A stretch of 64,000 nucleotides of DNA from Streptomyces antnestii (GTDB taxonomy: Bacteria; Actinomycetota; Actinomycetes; Streptomycetales; Streptomycetaceae), in contig NZ_RZYA01000010.1 of the NCBI RefSeq assembly GCF_004005495.1, positions 62,001-126,000 on the forward strand, in the 5' to 3' direction. The notes under the pieces are model-generated. The model worked only from the letters and a program-made list of their open reading frames with translations, was not told the DNA's origin and searched no databases. Below, piece by piece: positions 43,860-53,516 of the stretch (position 1 is the first letter of the stretch; the number at the start of each line of letters is the position of its first letter). Made by a program: the position numbers and the translations under genes.

Positions 43860-45547
43860 CAGAACTCCCCCGTCGTGCGGTCCGTGCGGATGCGTTCGAG
43901 CAGCAGCAGCGACACCGCGCACACCACCATGAGAATCGTCGAAAGGGCCATCGCCTGGCCGTAGTTGAGGTCGCCGGCGCGACCGAGGAGCCGCGCCACG
44001 GCGACCGGCAGGGTCGGGTTGTCCGGGCGGGCGATGAAGACGGTCGCGCCGAACTCGCCGAGCGACACGGCGAAGGCGAACCCGGCCGCGATCAGCAGCG
44101 CCCTGCGCACCATCGGCAGATCCACCTCGCGCCAGGCCCGCAGCGGCGAGGCGCCCAGGACGGCGGCGGCCTCGCGCAGGCGTCCGTCGACCGCGCGCAG
44201 GACCGGCAGCATGGTCCGTACGACGAAGGGCACGCCGACCAGGGCCTGGGCGAGCGGGACCAGGATCCAGGTGCCGCGCAGGTCGAGGGGCGGCTTGTCC
44301 AGGGTGATCAGGAATCCGAAGCCGACGGTGACGGCCGAGACGCCGAGCGGGAGCATGAGGAGCGCGTCGAAGCCGCGTACGAGACGGCCAGATCTCCGGG
44401 TGAGGGCAGCGGCTGCGAGGCCGCCGATCACGACGGCGATGGCGGTCGCGGCGAGCGCGTACTGGAGGGAGTTCCCGATCGCCTGGATCGGGGGCACCAG
44501 GAACGCGCCGCTGTCGGACGAGGTCAGCGCCTTGTAGTAGGCGAACCCGAAGCCGTCGGGCCCCTGGAAGGACCGCTGGATCAGCACGCCGAGCGGCAGC
44601 AGGATCAGCACCGCGACCGTGGCGACGACCCCGCCGAGGAGCGCCCACTGGCCCGCGCCGCGCGGGCGCCGGGCGGTGTGCGCGGCGTCGACGAGGCGCA
44701 GCGCGCTCTCCCGGCGCCGCACGCTCCACGCGTGCACGGCGAGGATGACCCCGACCGCGGCGAACTGCACGATCGTGAGGACGGCGGCCGTGGAGAGGTC
44801 GAAGATCTGCGCGGTCTGCCGGTAGATCTCCACTTCGAGAGTGGAGAACGTCGGACCGCCGAGGATCTGGACCACGCCGAACGACGTGAAGGTGAAGAGG
44901 AAGACCATCAGCGCGGCGGCCGCGACGGCGGGCCCGAGCGCGGGCAGCGTCACCGTGCGCCAGGCGGTCCAGCGGGAGGCGCCGAGCATGCGCGCGGCCT
45001 CCTCCTGCCGCGGATCGAGCTGGGACCAGAGGCCGCCGACGGTGCGCACGACGACGGCGTAGTTGAAGAAGACATGGGCGAGCAGGATCGCCCACACGGT
45101 GGTGTCGAGGCGCACGCCCCACAGCTGGTCGAGCAGTCCCCCGCGGCCGACGAGCGCCAGGAACGCCGTGCCGACGACGACGGTCGGCAGCACGAACGGC
45201 ACGGTGACGACCGCCCGCAGCACCTGCTTGCCCCTGAAATCGAAGCGCGCGAAGACGTACGCGCCGGGGAGCGCGATCAGCAGCGTGAGCGCCGTCGAGG
45301 CGAACGCCTGCCAGGTCGTGAACCACAGGACGTGCCGGATGTCGGACTGCCCGAGCACGTCGGTGATCCGCCCGAACTGCCAGTGGCCGCCCGTCTTCAG
45401 GCCGCGGGCGACGATCGCCACGACCGGGTAGGCGAAGAAGAGCGCGAAGAACACGGCGGGCAGGGTCATCAGACCGAGCCGCGCCGCGCTCCCGCCGCCT
45501 CGGAAGTCCCGCTTCCGGGGCGCTACTTCAGTACGAGTGAGGTCCAC
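43859..45547 (-). CDS. thiP: Thiamine-type ABC transporter permease, fused two-domain form
   Basis: About 562 residues. Two copies of the permease domain lie in one chain, each with an EAA-type coupling loop (EEAARMLGASRWTAWRTVTL; REAAAVLGASPLRAWREVDL). About 12 hydrophobic segments are seen. This fused form is the ThiP/FbpB type. Candidate GTG starts at 45547 and 45559 both overlap the binding-protein gene; I chose 45547 without strong ribosome-site evidence. It would form the membrane channel for ThiB and ThiQ. Confidence 0.85.
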   Translation of the reverse strand: MDLTRTEVAPRKRDFRGGGSAARLGLMTLPAVFFALFFAYPVVAIVARGLKTGGHWQFGRITDVLGQSDIRHVLWFTTWQAFASTALTLLIALPGAYVFARFDFRGKQVLRAVVTVPFVLPTVVVGTAFLALVGRGGLLDQLWGVRLDTTVWAILLAHVFFNYAVVVRTVGGLWSQLDPRQEEAARMLGASRWTAWRTVTLPALGPAVAAAALMVFLFTFTSFGVVQILGGPTFSTLEVEIYRQTAQIFDLSTAAVLTIVQFAAVGVILAVHAWSVRRRESALRLVDAAHTARRPRGAGQWALLGGVVATVAVLILLPLGVLIQRSFQGPDGFGFAYYKALTSSDSGAFLVPPIQAIGNSLQYALAATAIAVVIGGLAAAALTRRSGRLVRGFDALLMLPLGVSAVTVGFGFLITLDKPPLDLRGTWILVPLAQALVGVPFVVRTMLPVLRAVDGRLREAAAVLGASPLRAWREVDLPMVRRALLIAAGFAFAVSLGEFGATVFIARPDNPTLPVAVARLLGRAGDLNYGQAMALSTILMVVCAVSLLLLERIRTDRTTGEF

Positions 45548-46608
45548 GTCTTGACCCACGCGTCACGGTTGCCGGCGATCTTCTTCGGCGCCATGGTCTC
45601 CGGCTTGTCCACCTTCACCGCGTACTTGGCGTAGGAGGCGGGCAGCGCCGCGTCCTTGGTCACCGGGTCCACGAACATGTTCAGCGGCATGTCCTGCTGG
45701 AACTCCCTGGTGAGCAGGAAGTCGAGGAACGCCTTGCCGCCCTTCGTGTTCTTCGCGTTGCTCAGCAGGCCCGCGAACTCGGTCTGGCGGAAGCAGGTTC
45801 CGGCGGCCACCCCGGTCGGCGCGGTCTTCGGCTGCGGGTCCGAGTAGATCGCCTCGGCCGGCGGGGAGGACGCGTACGACACGACGAGCGGCCGGTCGCC
45901 GCCCGCCTTCTTGCCGCCGGCGCTGCCGGAGAACTCCTCGTTGTACGCCTGCTCCCAGCCGTCGACGACCTTCACGCCGTTGGCCTTGAGCTTCTTCCAG
46001 TAACCCTGCCAGCCGTTGTCGCCGTACTGCGCGGCGCTGCCGAGCAGGAAGCCGAGGCCGGGCGACGACGTCGCCACGTTCTCCGTGACGAGGAGGTTCT
46101 TGTACGCCGGCTTGGCCAGGTCCGCGAAGGAGGCGGGCGGCGTCAGCTTGTGGTCGGCGAAGTACTTCTTGTCGTAGTTGACGCAGATGTTGCCGGTGTC
46201 GATCGGGGTGACCCGGTGCTTGTCCTTGTCGAGCTGGTACTCCGCCCGGACCTGGCCGAGACCCTTGGCCTCGTACGGCTGGAAGAGGCCGTTGTCGAGG
46301 GCGCGCGAGAGCAGCGTGTTGTCGACGCCGAAGAAGACGTCGCCCTGCGGGTTGTCCTTGGACAGGATCGCCTTGTTGACGGCCTCGCCCGCGTCACCGT
46401 CCTTGAGGACCGTGACCTTGTAGCCGGAGCTCTTCTCGAAGTCCTTGAGCACGCTCTTGGAGACGGCCCACGAGTCGTGGCTGACGAGCGTGACCGTCTT
46501 GGAGTCCGCCTTCGCGGAACCGGAACCGGATCCGCCGCACGCCGAGAGCGTGACGAGGCCGAGGCCGGCCGCCACGGCGACGGCCGTGGCCCTGCTGATG
46601 GTGCTCAC
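45523..46608 (-). CDS. thiB: Thiamine-type ABC transporter substrate-binding lipoprotein
   Basis: A 361-residue periplasmic-type binding protein from a GTG with AGGAGG eight bases upstream. The signal peptide ends in the lipobox LSAC with Cys 24. ThiB-family features include VTLVSHDSWAVSKSVLKDFE, GDAGEAVNKAILSKDNPQGD, VFFGVDNTLLSRALDNGLF, VTPIDTGNICVNYDKKYF and LVVSYASSPPAEAIYSDPQ. These include the tyrosine and tryptophan region expected to stack thiamine. The TPP riboswitch just upstream makes thiamine or a close relative the likely ligand. Confidence 0.92.
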   Translation of the reverse strand: MSTISRATAVAVAAGLGLVTLSACGGSGSGSAKADSKTVTLVSHDSWAVSKSVLKDFEKSSGYKVTVLKDGDAGEAVNKAILSKDNPQGDVFFGVDNTLLSRALDNGLFQPYEAKGLGQVRAEYQLDKDKHRVTPIDTGNICVNYDKKYFADHKLTPPASFADLAKPAYKNLLVTENVATSSPGLGFLLGSAAQYGDNGWQGYWKKLKANGVKVVDGWEQAYNEEFSGSAGGKKAGGDRPLVVSYASSPPAEAIYSDPQPKTAPTGVAAGTCFRQTEFAGLLSNAKNTKGGKAFLDFLLTREFQQDMPLNMFVDPVTKDAALPASYAKYAVKVDKPETMAPKKIAGNRDAWVKTWTSLVLK

Positions 46609-46644
46609 TTAGGTTCCCTCCTGGGTGACCAGGAAGAGACGCGG

Positions 46645-46680
46645 CCCTGCCCGGGGACCTTCGAGGCCTCCCGGGCAGGG
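46645..46680 (-). terminator. Terminator stem of the riboswitch expression platform
   Basis: Perfect ten-base arms 46645-46654 and 46671-46680, extendable by a G-C and a G-T pair, lie between the TPP aptamer and the thiB start. They are the likely switch that stops transcription when TPP is bound; the ribosome site AGGAGG lies shortly beyond. Confidence 0.6.
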
Positions 46681-46700
46681 CACAACAGCTTGAGCGGCGA

Positions 46701-46789
46701 CCGAACTTCCTACCCAGAATGACCTGGGCGAGGTTCAGAGGGTCTGCGGCCGATGCCGCACTCTCAGCGCTGTGGCGCTCCCCTGTCGG
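46701..46789 (-). promoter_or_regulatory. TPP (THI-box) riboswitch aptamer
   Basis: Read on the minus strand, the conserved thi box is clear: GGGGAGCGCC, then GCTGAGAGTGCGG (the pyrimidine-sensing CUGAGA), GACCCTCTGAACCT, and the pyrophosphate-sensing helix CAGGTCATTCTGGG followed by GTAGGAAG. It lies upstream of the thiamine transporter operon, about 90 bases before the thiB start codon, and would lower transporter expression when intracellular TPP is high. A terminator hairpin follows. Confidence 0.92.
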
Positions 46790-46818
46790 AATATGAAGAT
46801 GTACGTACGGCAGCCAGG

Positions 46819-47925
46819 TTACCGCTCGGTGGCGGCGAGCTGACCGCACGCCCCGTCGATCTCCTGGCCACGGGTGTCGCGGACGGTGACCGGCACGCCG
46901 TGGGCCGCGATGGCCTCGACGAAGGCCTTCTCGTCCTCGGGGCGCGAGGCCGTCCACTTCGAGCCCGGTGTCGGGTTCAGCGGGATCAGGTTGACGTGGA
47001 CGCGCTTGCCCTTGAGGAGGCGGCCCAGCCGGTCACCGCGCCACGCCTGGTCGTTGATGTCCCGGATGAGCGCGTACTCGATGGAGATGCGGCGGCCCGA
47101 CTTCTCGGAGTACTCCCACGCCGCGTCGAGGACCTCGCGGACCTTCCAGCGCGTGTTGACCGGGACGAGGGTGTCGCGCAGCTCGTCGTCGGGCGCGTGC
47201 AGCGAGACGGCGAGACGGCACTTGAGGCCCTCGTCGGCGAGGCGGTGCATGGCCGGCACGAGTCCGACGGTCGAGACGGTGATCCCGCGCTGCGAGAGGC
47301 CGACGCCGTCGGGCTCGGGGTCGGTGAGCGCGCGGATGGCGCCGACGACCCGCTTGTAGTTGGCCAGGGGCTCGCCCATGCCCATGAACACGATGTTGCT
47401 CAGGCGGGCGGGCCCGCCCGGGATCTCGCCGTCGCGCAGCGCGCGCATGCCGTCGACGATCTGGTGCACGATCTCGCCCGTCGACAGGTTCCGGTCGAGG
47501 CCGGCCTGTCCCGTGGCGCAGAACGGGCAGTTCATCCCGCAGCCCGCCTGCGAGCTGATGCACATGGTGACCCGGTCCGGGTAGCGCATCAGGACGGACT
47601 CGACGAGCGTGCCGTCGAAGAGCCGCCACAGCGTCTTGCGGGTGGTGTCCTGGTCCGTCGACAGATGCCGGACGACCGTCATCAGCTCGGGAAGCAGCGC
47701 CTCCTGCAGCTTGCCGCGCGAGGCGGCGGGGATGTCGGTCCACTCCGCGGGGTCGTGCGCGAACCGCGAGAAGTAGTGCTGCGACAGCTGCTTGGCGCGG
47801 AACGGCTTCTCACCGATCGCGGCGACGGCCTCCTTACGCTCGGCGGGCGAGAGGTCGGCGAGGTGCCGCGGCGGCTTCTTGGCTCCGCGCGGGGCGACGA
47901 AAGTGAGTTCTCCGGGCTTAGGCAT
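46819..47925 (-). CDS. rlmN: 23S rRNA/tRNA adenine-C2 methyltransferase
   Basis: A 368-residue radical SAM enzyme that methylates A2503 of 23S rRNA and A37 of some tRNAs. The 4Fe-4S motif CxxxCxxC is at Cys 129, 133 and 136 ([20 protein letters not shown]). The motif [10 protein letters not shown] binds SAM, and the mechanistic Cys is near residue 360 ([10 protein letters not shown]). The start [14 protein letters not shown] is normal for actinobacteria. It follows the cdsA-frr-pyrH run on the same strand. Confidence 0.97.
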   Translation of the reverse strand: MPKPGELTFVAPRGAKKPPRHLADLSPAERKEAVAAIGEKPFRAKQLSQHYFSRFAHDPAEWTDIPAASRGKLQEALLPELMTVVRHLSTDQDTTRKTLWRLFDGTLVESVLMRYPDRVTMCISSQAGCGMNCPFCATGQAGLDRNLSTGEIVHQIVDGMRALRDGEIPGGPARLSNIVFMGMGEPLANYKRVVGAIRALTDPEPDGVGLSQRGITVSTVGLVPAMHRLADEGLKCRLAVSLHAPDDELRDTLVPVNTRWKVREVLDAAWEYSEKSGRRISIEYALIRDINDQAWRGDRLGRLLKGKRVHVNLIPLNPTPGSKWTASRPEDEKAFVEAIAAHGVPVTVRDTRGQEIDGACGQLAATER

Positions 47926-47969
47926 AACTCCTCAAGTGTCGCAGACATACGACGACGGGCCCGCCGCCC

Positions 47970-47978
47970 TGTGGACAA
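47970..47978 (-). promoter_or_regulatory. DnaA-box match between cdsA and rlmN
   Basis: The minus strand reads TTGTCCACA, an exact match to the Streptomyces DnaA box consensus. Isolated boxes are common by chance, so a role is not established. Confidence 0.3.
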
Positions 47979-48005
47979 CGAGCCCGTCACATACATCCGC
48001 GCAGG

Positions 48006-49139
48006 TCAGCCGGCCCCGACGAAGATCACCAGCAGCAGCCACACCACCGGCGCCGTCGGCAGCAGCGAGTCCAGGCGGTCCATGATGCCCCCGTGGCCCG
48101 GGAGCAGCGTGCCCATGTCCTTGATGCCGAGGTCGCGCTTGATCATCGACTCGCCGAGGTCGCCGAGCGTGGCACTGGCCGCGACCACGAGGCCGAGCAC
48201 CAGGCCCTGCCACCAGGCGCCGCCGTCGATGAGGAACTGCATGCACAGCGCGCCCGCCGCCATCGCGAACGTCACCGCGCCGACCAGGCCCTCGCGGGTC
48301 TTGCCGGGGCTGATGCGCGGGGCGAGCTTGTGCTTGCCGAAGCGCCAGCCGATCGCGTACGCGCCGGTGTCGCTGACGACCGTCAGGAGCAGGAACGTCA
48401 GGACGCGCTGCGGCCCGTCGTCCGCGGTGAGCATCAGCGCCACGAACGTCGCGAGGAACGGCACGTAGAACGCGGCGAAGACACCGGCCGTGACGTCCCT
48501 GAGGTAGCCCTCCGGGGGCTCCGTCATGCGCCAGACCATGACCGCGAGCGCGGTGAGCGCCATCGCCACCCAGGCGCCCTCGGTGCCGCGGACGTAACCG
48601 GCGACGACCATCGCCGCGCCGCCGACCGCGAGCGGCACGAGCGGCGCCTTGATGCCCTTGCGCTCCTCGAGCCGCGAGGTGAGCTCCCACAGGCCGACGA
48701 CGACGGCCACCGCTATCACGCCGATGAACACGGCCTTGACGATGAACAGCGAGGCGACGATCACCGCCCCGAGTCCGACGCCGACTCCTATGGCTGCCCC
48801 GAGGTCACGGCCCGCACTCTTCTTCGGCTGTGCGGGGGCGGGCTGTGCGGCGCTTGGCATGGGCTCCTGCCGACTCTCGTGCTGCTGCGCCTCGTGCGGC
48901 GTCTCGTGCGTCTCGCTGAAGAGGGGACCGCTCGGCCGAGCAGCCCCCCGATCGTCGTCCTGGCCACCGCCACCGGCGGGTACGTCGGGCATTTCGGGCA
49001 CGATGGGCATGGGCCGAGTCTCCTCAACCGCATGCTGTTCGTACGCGGGACCCGCCGGGGAAGCCCCCTGGGAAGGCCCCTGGTCGGGCGGCCCCCAGTA
49101 CCCGGCTCCGGTCGGCGCTCCCCAGGAAGAGTCGTTCAC
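48006..49139 (-). CDS. cdsA: Phosphatidate cytidylyltransferase
   Basis: A 377-residue membrane enzyme making CDP-diacylglycerol from phosphatidate and CTP. The first 110 residues form a Pro/Gly/Gln-rich cytoplasmic tail, an actinobacterial extra. About eight hydrophobic segments follow (AAIGVGVGLGAVIVASLFIV; FIGVIAVAVVVGLWELTSRL). The signature SDTGAYAIGWRFGKHKLAPR followed by SPGKTREG is near residues 265-293. The GTG at 49139 has TGAGGA eight bases upstream. It sits between frr and rlmN and supplies phospholipid synthesis. Confidence 0.95.
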   Translation of the reverse strand: MNDSSWGAPTGAGYWGPPDQGPSQGASPAGPAYEQHAVEETRPMPIVPEMPDVPAGGGGQDDDRGAARPSGPLFSETHETPHEAQQHESRQEPMPSAAQPAPAQPKKSAGRDLGAAIGVGVGLGAVIVASLFIVKAVFIGVIAVAVVVGLWELTSRLEERKGIKAPLVPLAVGGAAMVVAGYVRGTEGAWVAMALTALAVMVWRMTEPPEGYLRDVTAGVFAAFYVPFLATFVALMLTADDGPQRVLTFLLLTVVSDTGAYAIGWRFGKHKLAPRISPGKTREGLVGAVTFAMAAGALCMQFLIDGGAWWQGLVLGLVVAASATLGDLGESMIKRDLGIKDMGTLLPGHGGIMDRLDSLLPTAPVVWLLLVIFVGAG

Positions 49140-49146
49140 GGATTCC

Positions 49147-49704
49147 TCAGACCTCGAGAAGCTCGGCTTCCTTGTGCTTGAGCAGCTCGTCCACCTGCGC
49201 GACGTACTTCGCGGTGGTGTCGTCGAGCTCCTTCTCGGCGCGACGGCCCTCGTCCTCGCCGATGTCGCCGTCCTTGATCGCCTTGTCGATCGCTTCCTTG
49301 GCCTTGCGGCGGATGGAGCGGATCGAGATCTTGGAGTCCTCGGCCTTGGTCTTGGCGACCTTGATGTACTCCTTGCGGCGGTCCTGGGTCAGCTCCGGGA
49401 ACGTCACTCGGATGATGTTGCCGTCGTTGCTCGGGTTGACGCCGAGGTCGGAGTCGCGGATCGCCTGCTCGATGTTGCGCAGCGCGCTCTTGTCGAACGG
49501 GGTCACCACGGCCATCCGCGGCTCGGGCACCGAGAACGAGGCCAGCTGGTTGATCGGGGTCAGCGCGCCGTAGTAGTCCGCCACGATCTTGTTGAACATC
49601 GCCGGGTGCGCACGGCCGGTGCGGATCGCGGCGAAGTCCTCCTTGGCGACCACGACGGCCTTCTCCATCTTCTCCTCGGCCTCGAGGAGGGTCTCTTCGA
49701 TCAC
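49147..49704 (-). CDS. frr: Ribosome recycling factor
   Basis: A 185-residue factor, the usual family length, from a GTG with AGGAG six bases upstream. It splits the post-termination ribosome together with EF-G. Signature stretches are [60 protein letters not shown] and [20 protein letters not shown]. It is followed by cdsA, seven bases away, with pyrH upstream. Confidence 0.97.
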   Translation of the reverse strand: MIEETLLEAEEKMEKAVVVAKEDFAAIRTGRAHPAMFNKIVADYYGALTPINQLASFSVPEPRMAVVTPFDKSALRNIEQAIRDSDLGVNPSNDGNIIRVTFPELTQDRRKEYIKVAKTKAEDSKISIRSIRRKAKEAIDKAIKDGDIGEDEGRRAEKELDDTTAKYVAQVDELLKHKEAELLEV

Positions 49705-49828
49705 CACTTGCTCCTGCGTGTCTTGAGTGAGGCCCGGCATGCGCCCTGGGCGGCCGGCTGCGTCGTGTGTCTTTCCTGCACGGTGTCCGACCGGCAGGAC
49801 ATTGTCCATCCCCTGGCGGGGGGAGGGG

Positions 49829-50602
49829 TCAGGCCCGCGTTCCGTGGTCGCCCACGAGCGTGCCGATCTTCTCACCCTTGACGGCTCGCGCGATATTGCC
49901 CTCGGCGAGCAGTTCGAAGACGAGGATGGGCAGCTTGTTGTCGCGGCACAGGGTGATCGCGGTCATGTCGGCGACCTTGAGGTCGCGGGTGATGACCTCG
50001 CCGTAGCTGAGCGCGTCGAACTTCACCGCCTCGGGGTTGGTCTTCGGGTCGGAGTCGTAGACCCCGTCCACCCCGTTCTTACCCATGAGCAGCGCCTCGG
50101 CGTCGATCTCGAGGGCGCGCTGGGCGGCGGTCGTGTCAGTGGAGAAGTACGGCATGCCCATGCCGGCGCCGAAGATGACGACGCGGCCCTTCTCCAGGTG
50201 GCGCACGGCGCGCAGCGGGATGTACGGCTCGGCGACCTGGCCCATGGTGATGGCGGTCTGCACGCGGGAGTCGATGCCCTCCTTCTCCAGGAAGTCCTGG
50301 AGGGCGAGGCAGTTCATGACGGTGCCGAGCATGCCCATGTAGTCGGAGCGGGCCCGGTCCATGCCGCGCTGCTGGAGCTCGGCGCCACGGAAGAAGTTGC
50401 CGCCGCCGATGACGACGGCGATCTGCGCGCCGTCCCGTACGACGGCGGCGATCTCACGGGCGATCTTGTGCACCACGTCGGGGTCGACACCCAGCCCCCC
50501 GCCACCGGCGAACGCCTCGCCGGACAGCTTCAGCAGAAAGCGCCCCGCGCCTTTGCCGTCGTCGCTCTTCTCGCCCTTGTCGGCCTTGGTGGTGGTGGTC
50601 AT
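49829..50602 (-). CDS. pyrH: Uridylate kinase
   Basis: A 257-residue UMP kinase of the amino acid kinase fold. Seen are [20 protein letters not shown] (ATP loop), [20 protein letters not shown] (substrate loop) and [20 protein letters not shown]. It phosphorylates UMP for nucleotide supply. A 15-residue charged N-terminal tail precedes the core. It forms the first cistron after the tsf terminator and is followed by frr. Confidence 0.97.
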   Translation of the reverse strand: MTTTTKADKGEKSDDGKGAGRFLLKLSGEAFAGGGGLGVDPDVVHKIAREIAAVVRDGAQIAVVIGGGNFFRGAELQQRGMDRARSDYMGMLGTVMNCLALQDFLEKEGIDSRVQTAITMGQVAEPYIPLRAVRHLEKGRVVIFGAGMGMPYFSTDTTAAQRALEIDAEALLMGKNGVDGVYDSDPKTNPEAVKFDALSYGEVITRDLKVADMTAITLCRDNKLPILVFELLAEGNIARAVKGEKIGTLVGDHGTRA

Positions 50603-50640
50603 GGTGTTCTCGCCTCTTTACTTGGCACACATACAAAGAA

Positions 50641-50687
50641 GGCCATTGCCGGTGGGGTGTGTTCGCATCCCATGCTCGGCAATGGCC
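50641..50687 (-). terminator. Rho-independent terminator between tsf and pyrH
   Basis: Perfect 11-base arms (50641-50651 with 50677-50687) with a nested GTGGG/CCCA-type loop stem are followed on the minus strand by TTCTTTGT. This is a well-formed terminator that ends the rpsB-tsf transcript. Confidence 0.85.
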
Positions 50688-50811
50688 TCCTCGTCACATC
50701 TGCGGTCGCCGGTCGCGCACGCGCGCGGTGGCGGCGTACGCGGGCGACTGCTTCGACCCTACTGGGATCTCGTCGACCCTAGCGGTGTCTTCCGGCTGTC
50801 GCGGTACGGAC

Positions 50812-51648
50812 TCAGATGCCGACCTTGATGCGCGAGAAGCGCTTCAGGGTGACACCGGCCTCGTCCAGGACCTTCTGCACGGACTTCTTGTTGTCCAGCG
50901 CGTACGGCTGGCCGAGGAGGGTGGCCTCCTTGAAGAAGCCGTTGACGCGACCCTCGACGATCTTCGGGAGCGCGGCCTCCGGCTTGCCCTCGGCGCGGGT
51001 GGTCTCCTCGGCGACGCGGCGCTCGGACTCGACGACCTCGGCCGGGACGTCCTCCTTGGAGAGGTACTTCGGCGCGAAGGCGGCGATGTGCTGCGCGATG
51101 CCCTTGGCGAGGTCGGCGTCGGCCTTGTCCAGCTCGACCAGAACACCGATCTGCGGGGGCAGGTCGGGCATGGTGCGGTGCATGTACGCGGTGACGAACG
51201 CGCCGGAGAACTGCGCGAAGCGGTCGAGGACGATCTTCTCGCCGAGGTTGGCGTTGGCCTCGTCGACGTAAGCCTGGACGGTCTTGCCGGGCTCGATCTC
51301 GGACGCGAGGAGCGCCGCGATGTCGGCCGGGTTCGTCTTGGCGGCGTGGGCGGCGAGGGAGTTCGCGACGGCCTGGAACTTCTCACCCTTGGCGACGAAG
51401 TCCGTCTCGCACTTCAGCTCGAGGATGACACCGGAGGTGTTGTCGTCGGCGATGAGGGAGACCACGGCGCCGTTCTCGGCGGAGCGGCCCTCGCGCTTGG
51501 CGACGCCCTTCTGGCCCTTGATGCGCAGGGCCTCGACGGCCTTGTCGACGCTGCCGTCGGCCTCGTCGAGCGCCTTCTTGCAGTCCATCATGCCGGCGCC
51601 CGTGAGCTCGCGGAGCTTCTTGACGTCAGCGGCGGTGTAGTTCGCCAT
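50812..51648 (-). CDS. tsf: Elongation factor Ts
   Basis: A 278-residue guanine exchange factor for EF-Tu. The N-terminal TS motif AADVKKLRELTGAGMMDCKK is intact, with VSLIADDNTSGVILELKCET as the core strand and SEIEPGKTVQAYVDEANANL later. It is coupled to rpsB with a 93-base gap that contains a strong hairpin. The terminator at 50641-50687 closes the pair. Confidence 0.97.
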   Translation of the reverse strand: MANYTAADVKKLRELTGAGMMDCKKALDEADGSVDKAVEALRIKGQKGVAKREGRSAENGAVVSLIADDNTSGVILELKCETDFVAKGEKFQAVANSLAAHAAKTNPADIAALLASEIEPGKTVQAYVDEANANLGEKIVLDRFAQFSGAFVTAYMHRTMPDLPPQIGVLVELDKADADLAKGIAQHIAAFAPKYLSKEDVPAEVVESERRVAEETTRAEGKPEAALPKIVEGRVNGFFKEATLLGQPYALDNKKSVQKVLDEAGVTLKRFSRIKVGI

Positions 51649-51691
51649 GATCCTGAAATTCTCTCTCGAAGTCTGGAAGATCTACGGGTGA

Positions 51692-51720
51692 ACGGCGGGG
51701 GCCGACCCGGCCCCCGCCGT
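51692..51720 (-). terminator. Strong hairpin between rpsB and tsf
   Basis: Perfect 13-base GC arms (51692-51704 with 51708-51720) have a three-base loop. It lacks a T-run, so partial attenuation or mRNA processing between the two cistrons is more likely than full termination. Confidence 0.55.
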
Positions 51721-51741
51721 CAACTACCGAACCTGTGAGGG

Positions 51742-52653
51742 TCAGGCCTGCTCGGCGTCCGCGGCCGGAGCCTCGGTGGCCGGAGCCTCGGCGGCAACCT
51801 CGGCCTCGGCGTCGGCGACCTTCTCCGTCTCGGCAGAGGTCTGGACCTCGGCCTCGGCGGCCTTCTCGTCCTTCTTGTCACCCTCGAGCAGGTCGCGCTC
51901 CCACTCGGCGAGCGGCTCGCCCGCGGCCTTCTCGCCCGGCTTCTGGTCGCCCGTGGCGGCACCGGAGCGGGCGATGAGGCCCTCGGCGACGGCGTCGGCG
52001 ATCACGCGGGTGAGCAGGGTGACGGAGCGGATCGCGTCGTCGTTGCCCGGGATCTTGTAGTCGACCTCGTCGGGGTCGCAGTTGGTGTCGAGGATGGCGA
52101 CGACCGGGATGTTGAGCTTCCGGGCCTCACCGACCGCGATGTGCTCCTTCTTGGTGTCCACGATCCAGACGGCGCTGGGCACCTTGGACATCTCGCGGAT
52201 ACCGCCGAGGGTCTTCTCCAGCTTGGCCTTCTCGCGGGAGAGGACGAGCAGCTCCTTCTTGGTGAGGCCGGACGCGGCCACATCCTCGAAGTCGATCTGC
52301 TCGAGCTCCTTGAGGCGCTGCAGACGCTTGTAGACGGTCGAGAAGTTGGTGAGCATGCCGCCCAGCCAGCGCTGGTTGACGTAGGGCATGCCGACGCGGG
52401 TCGCCTGCTCGGCGATCGCCTCCTGCGCCTGCTTCTTCGTGCCGACGAACATGACCGTGCCGCCGTGGGCGACGGTCTCCTTGACGAACTCGTAGGCGCG
52501 GTCGATGTACGACAGCGACTGGAGCAGGTCGATGATGTAGATGCCGTTGCGCTCGGTGAAGATGAAGCGCTTCATCTTCGGGTTCCAGCGACGGGTCTGG
52601 TGACCGAAGTGGACGCCGCTCTCCAGCAGCTCCCGCATCGTGACGACGGCCAT
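51742..52653 (-). CDS. rpsB: 30S ribosomal protein S2
   Basis: A 303-residue S2 protein, starting [20 protein letters not shown]. Core features are [36 protein letters not shown] and [20 protein letters not shown]. After the normal end it has an acidic Glu/Ala tail of about 65 residues (residues 237-303), common in actinobacterial S2. A long in-frame open stretch upstream belongs to the leader region and is rejected. It heads the rpsB-tsf operon. Confidence 0.97.
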   Translation of the reverse strand: MAVVTMRELLESGVHFGHQTRRWNPKMKRFIFTERNGIYIIDLLQSLSYIDRAYEFVKETVAHGGTVMFVGTKKQAQEAIAEQATRVGMPYVNQRWLGGMLTNFSTVYKRLQRLKELEQIDFEDVAASGLTKKELLVLSREKAKLEKTLGGIREMSKVPSAVWIVDTKKEHIAVGEARKLNIPVVAILDTNCDPDEVDYKIPGNDDAIRSVTLLTRVIADAVAEGLIARSGAATGDQKPGEKAAGEPLAEWERDLLEGDKKDEKAAEAEVQTSAETEKVADAEAEVAAEAPATEAPAADAEQA

Positions 52654-52680
52654 GGCCGTACTCCTTGGGTTCTCGGTTGC

Positions 52681-52821
52681 CGCGACCGCAGGATTGCTGT
52701 CGCGCCTGACGCCCCGCGCGCTGTGCCACGAGGGACCGAGGAGCGCGGACACCGTCACGAATGAACTGGTGTTGGGGCGTGCGAAGTCGATCCGGTGACC
52801 CGGATCGCCATCAGAAGTGTA
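52681..52821 (-). promoter_or_regulatory. Probable promoter and structured leader of rpsB
   Basis: A TACACT -10-like box lies on the minus strand at plus 52816-52821. Two hairpins follow in the leader: arms 52788-52795/52800-52807, and 52681-52686/52699-52704 with an inner GCA/TGC pair, the latter ending 27 bases before the rpsB ATG. Two DnaA-like boxes (CTGTCCACA at about 52851-52859 and TAGTCCACA at about 52870-52878) lie further upstream. A control role is inferred from position only. Confidence 0.4.
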
Positions 52822-52928
52822 CGGGACCCACGGGGTGCCGGGTGACGCCGCTGTCCACAACCGGTCGGTAGTCCACAGTTCCGGTCCATGATCCCCGCGC
52901 AGCGCGCCGGAAGAGGACCGTTCGGTGC

Positions 52929-53516
52929 ATGCGACTGATGCTGATGCTGACGATGACCGCGGCACTCACGGGCCTTGGGGCGCCACTCCCGGTGCCCGCC
53001 GTACTCCCGGTGCCCGCCGTGGGCGGAGCCTGGCCGGTGAGGACAAGGCCCCCGATCGTACGCGGCTGGGTCCCGCCGGCGACGGAGTACGGGGCGGGCC
53101 ACCGCGGGGTGGATCTGGCCGCGCCCGTCGGTTCCCCCGTCAGAGCGGTGGCCCCCGGCCGGGTGTCCTTCGCCGGCCGGGTGGCGGGCAGAGGAGTCGT
53201 GGCCGTGGAACTGTCGGACACCGGCGAACCACCCCTGCGGACGACGTACGAACCGGTGACGGCTTCCGTGAAGGAGGGCGAGACGGTGACGTCGGGCGAG
53301 GCGGTGGGGACCCTTGAGCCCACGACGGGCCACTGCGGGCCCGCCTCCTGCCTGCACTGGGGCCTGCTCCGGGGAAAGGTGTATCTGGACCCGCTGTCCC
53401 TGCTGCCGCCGTGGCTGCTGCGCCGGGGGCCGTCCCGCCTGCTGCCGGTCCCGCCCGCGGAGCTGTGGCTCAGCCTCGAACGCCCCGCAGGGCCATACTC
53501 ACGGCCGCTTCCGTGA
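52929..53516 (+). CDS. M23-family peptidase-like secreted protein
   Basis: A 195-residue protein with a short N-terminal signal ([20 protein letters not shown]). The LytM-type domain runs from about residue 50, with metal ligands in [10 protein letters not shown] (His 58, Asp 62) and [19 protein letters not shown], where the HxH motif reads HWG, so the second His is missing or replaced. Activity may therefore be altered. Divergent from rpsB; its 3' end overlaps the TetR gene by 47 bases on the opposite strand. Confidence 0.8.
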   Translation: MRLMLMLTMTAALTGLGAPLPVPAVLPVPAVGGAWPVRTRPPIVRGWVPPATEYGAGHRGVDLAAPVGSPVRAVAPGRVSFAGRVAGRGVVAVELSDTGEPPLRTTYEPVTASVKEGETVTSGEAVGTLEPTTGHCGPASCLHWGLLRGKVYLDPLSLLPPWLLRRGPSRLLPVPPAELWLSLERPAGPYSRPLP

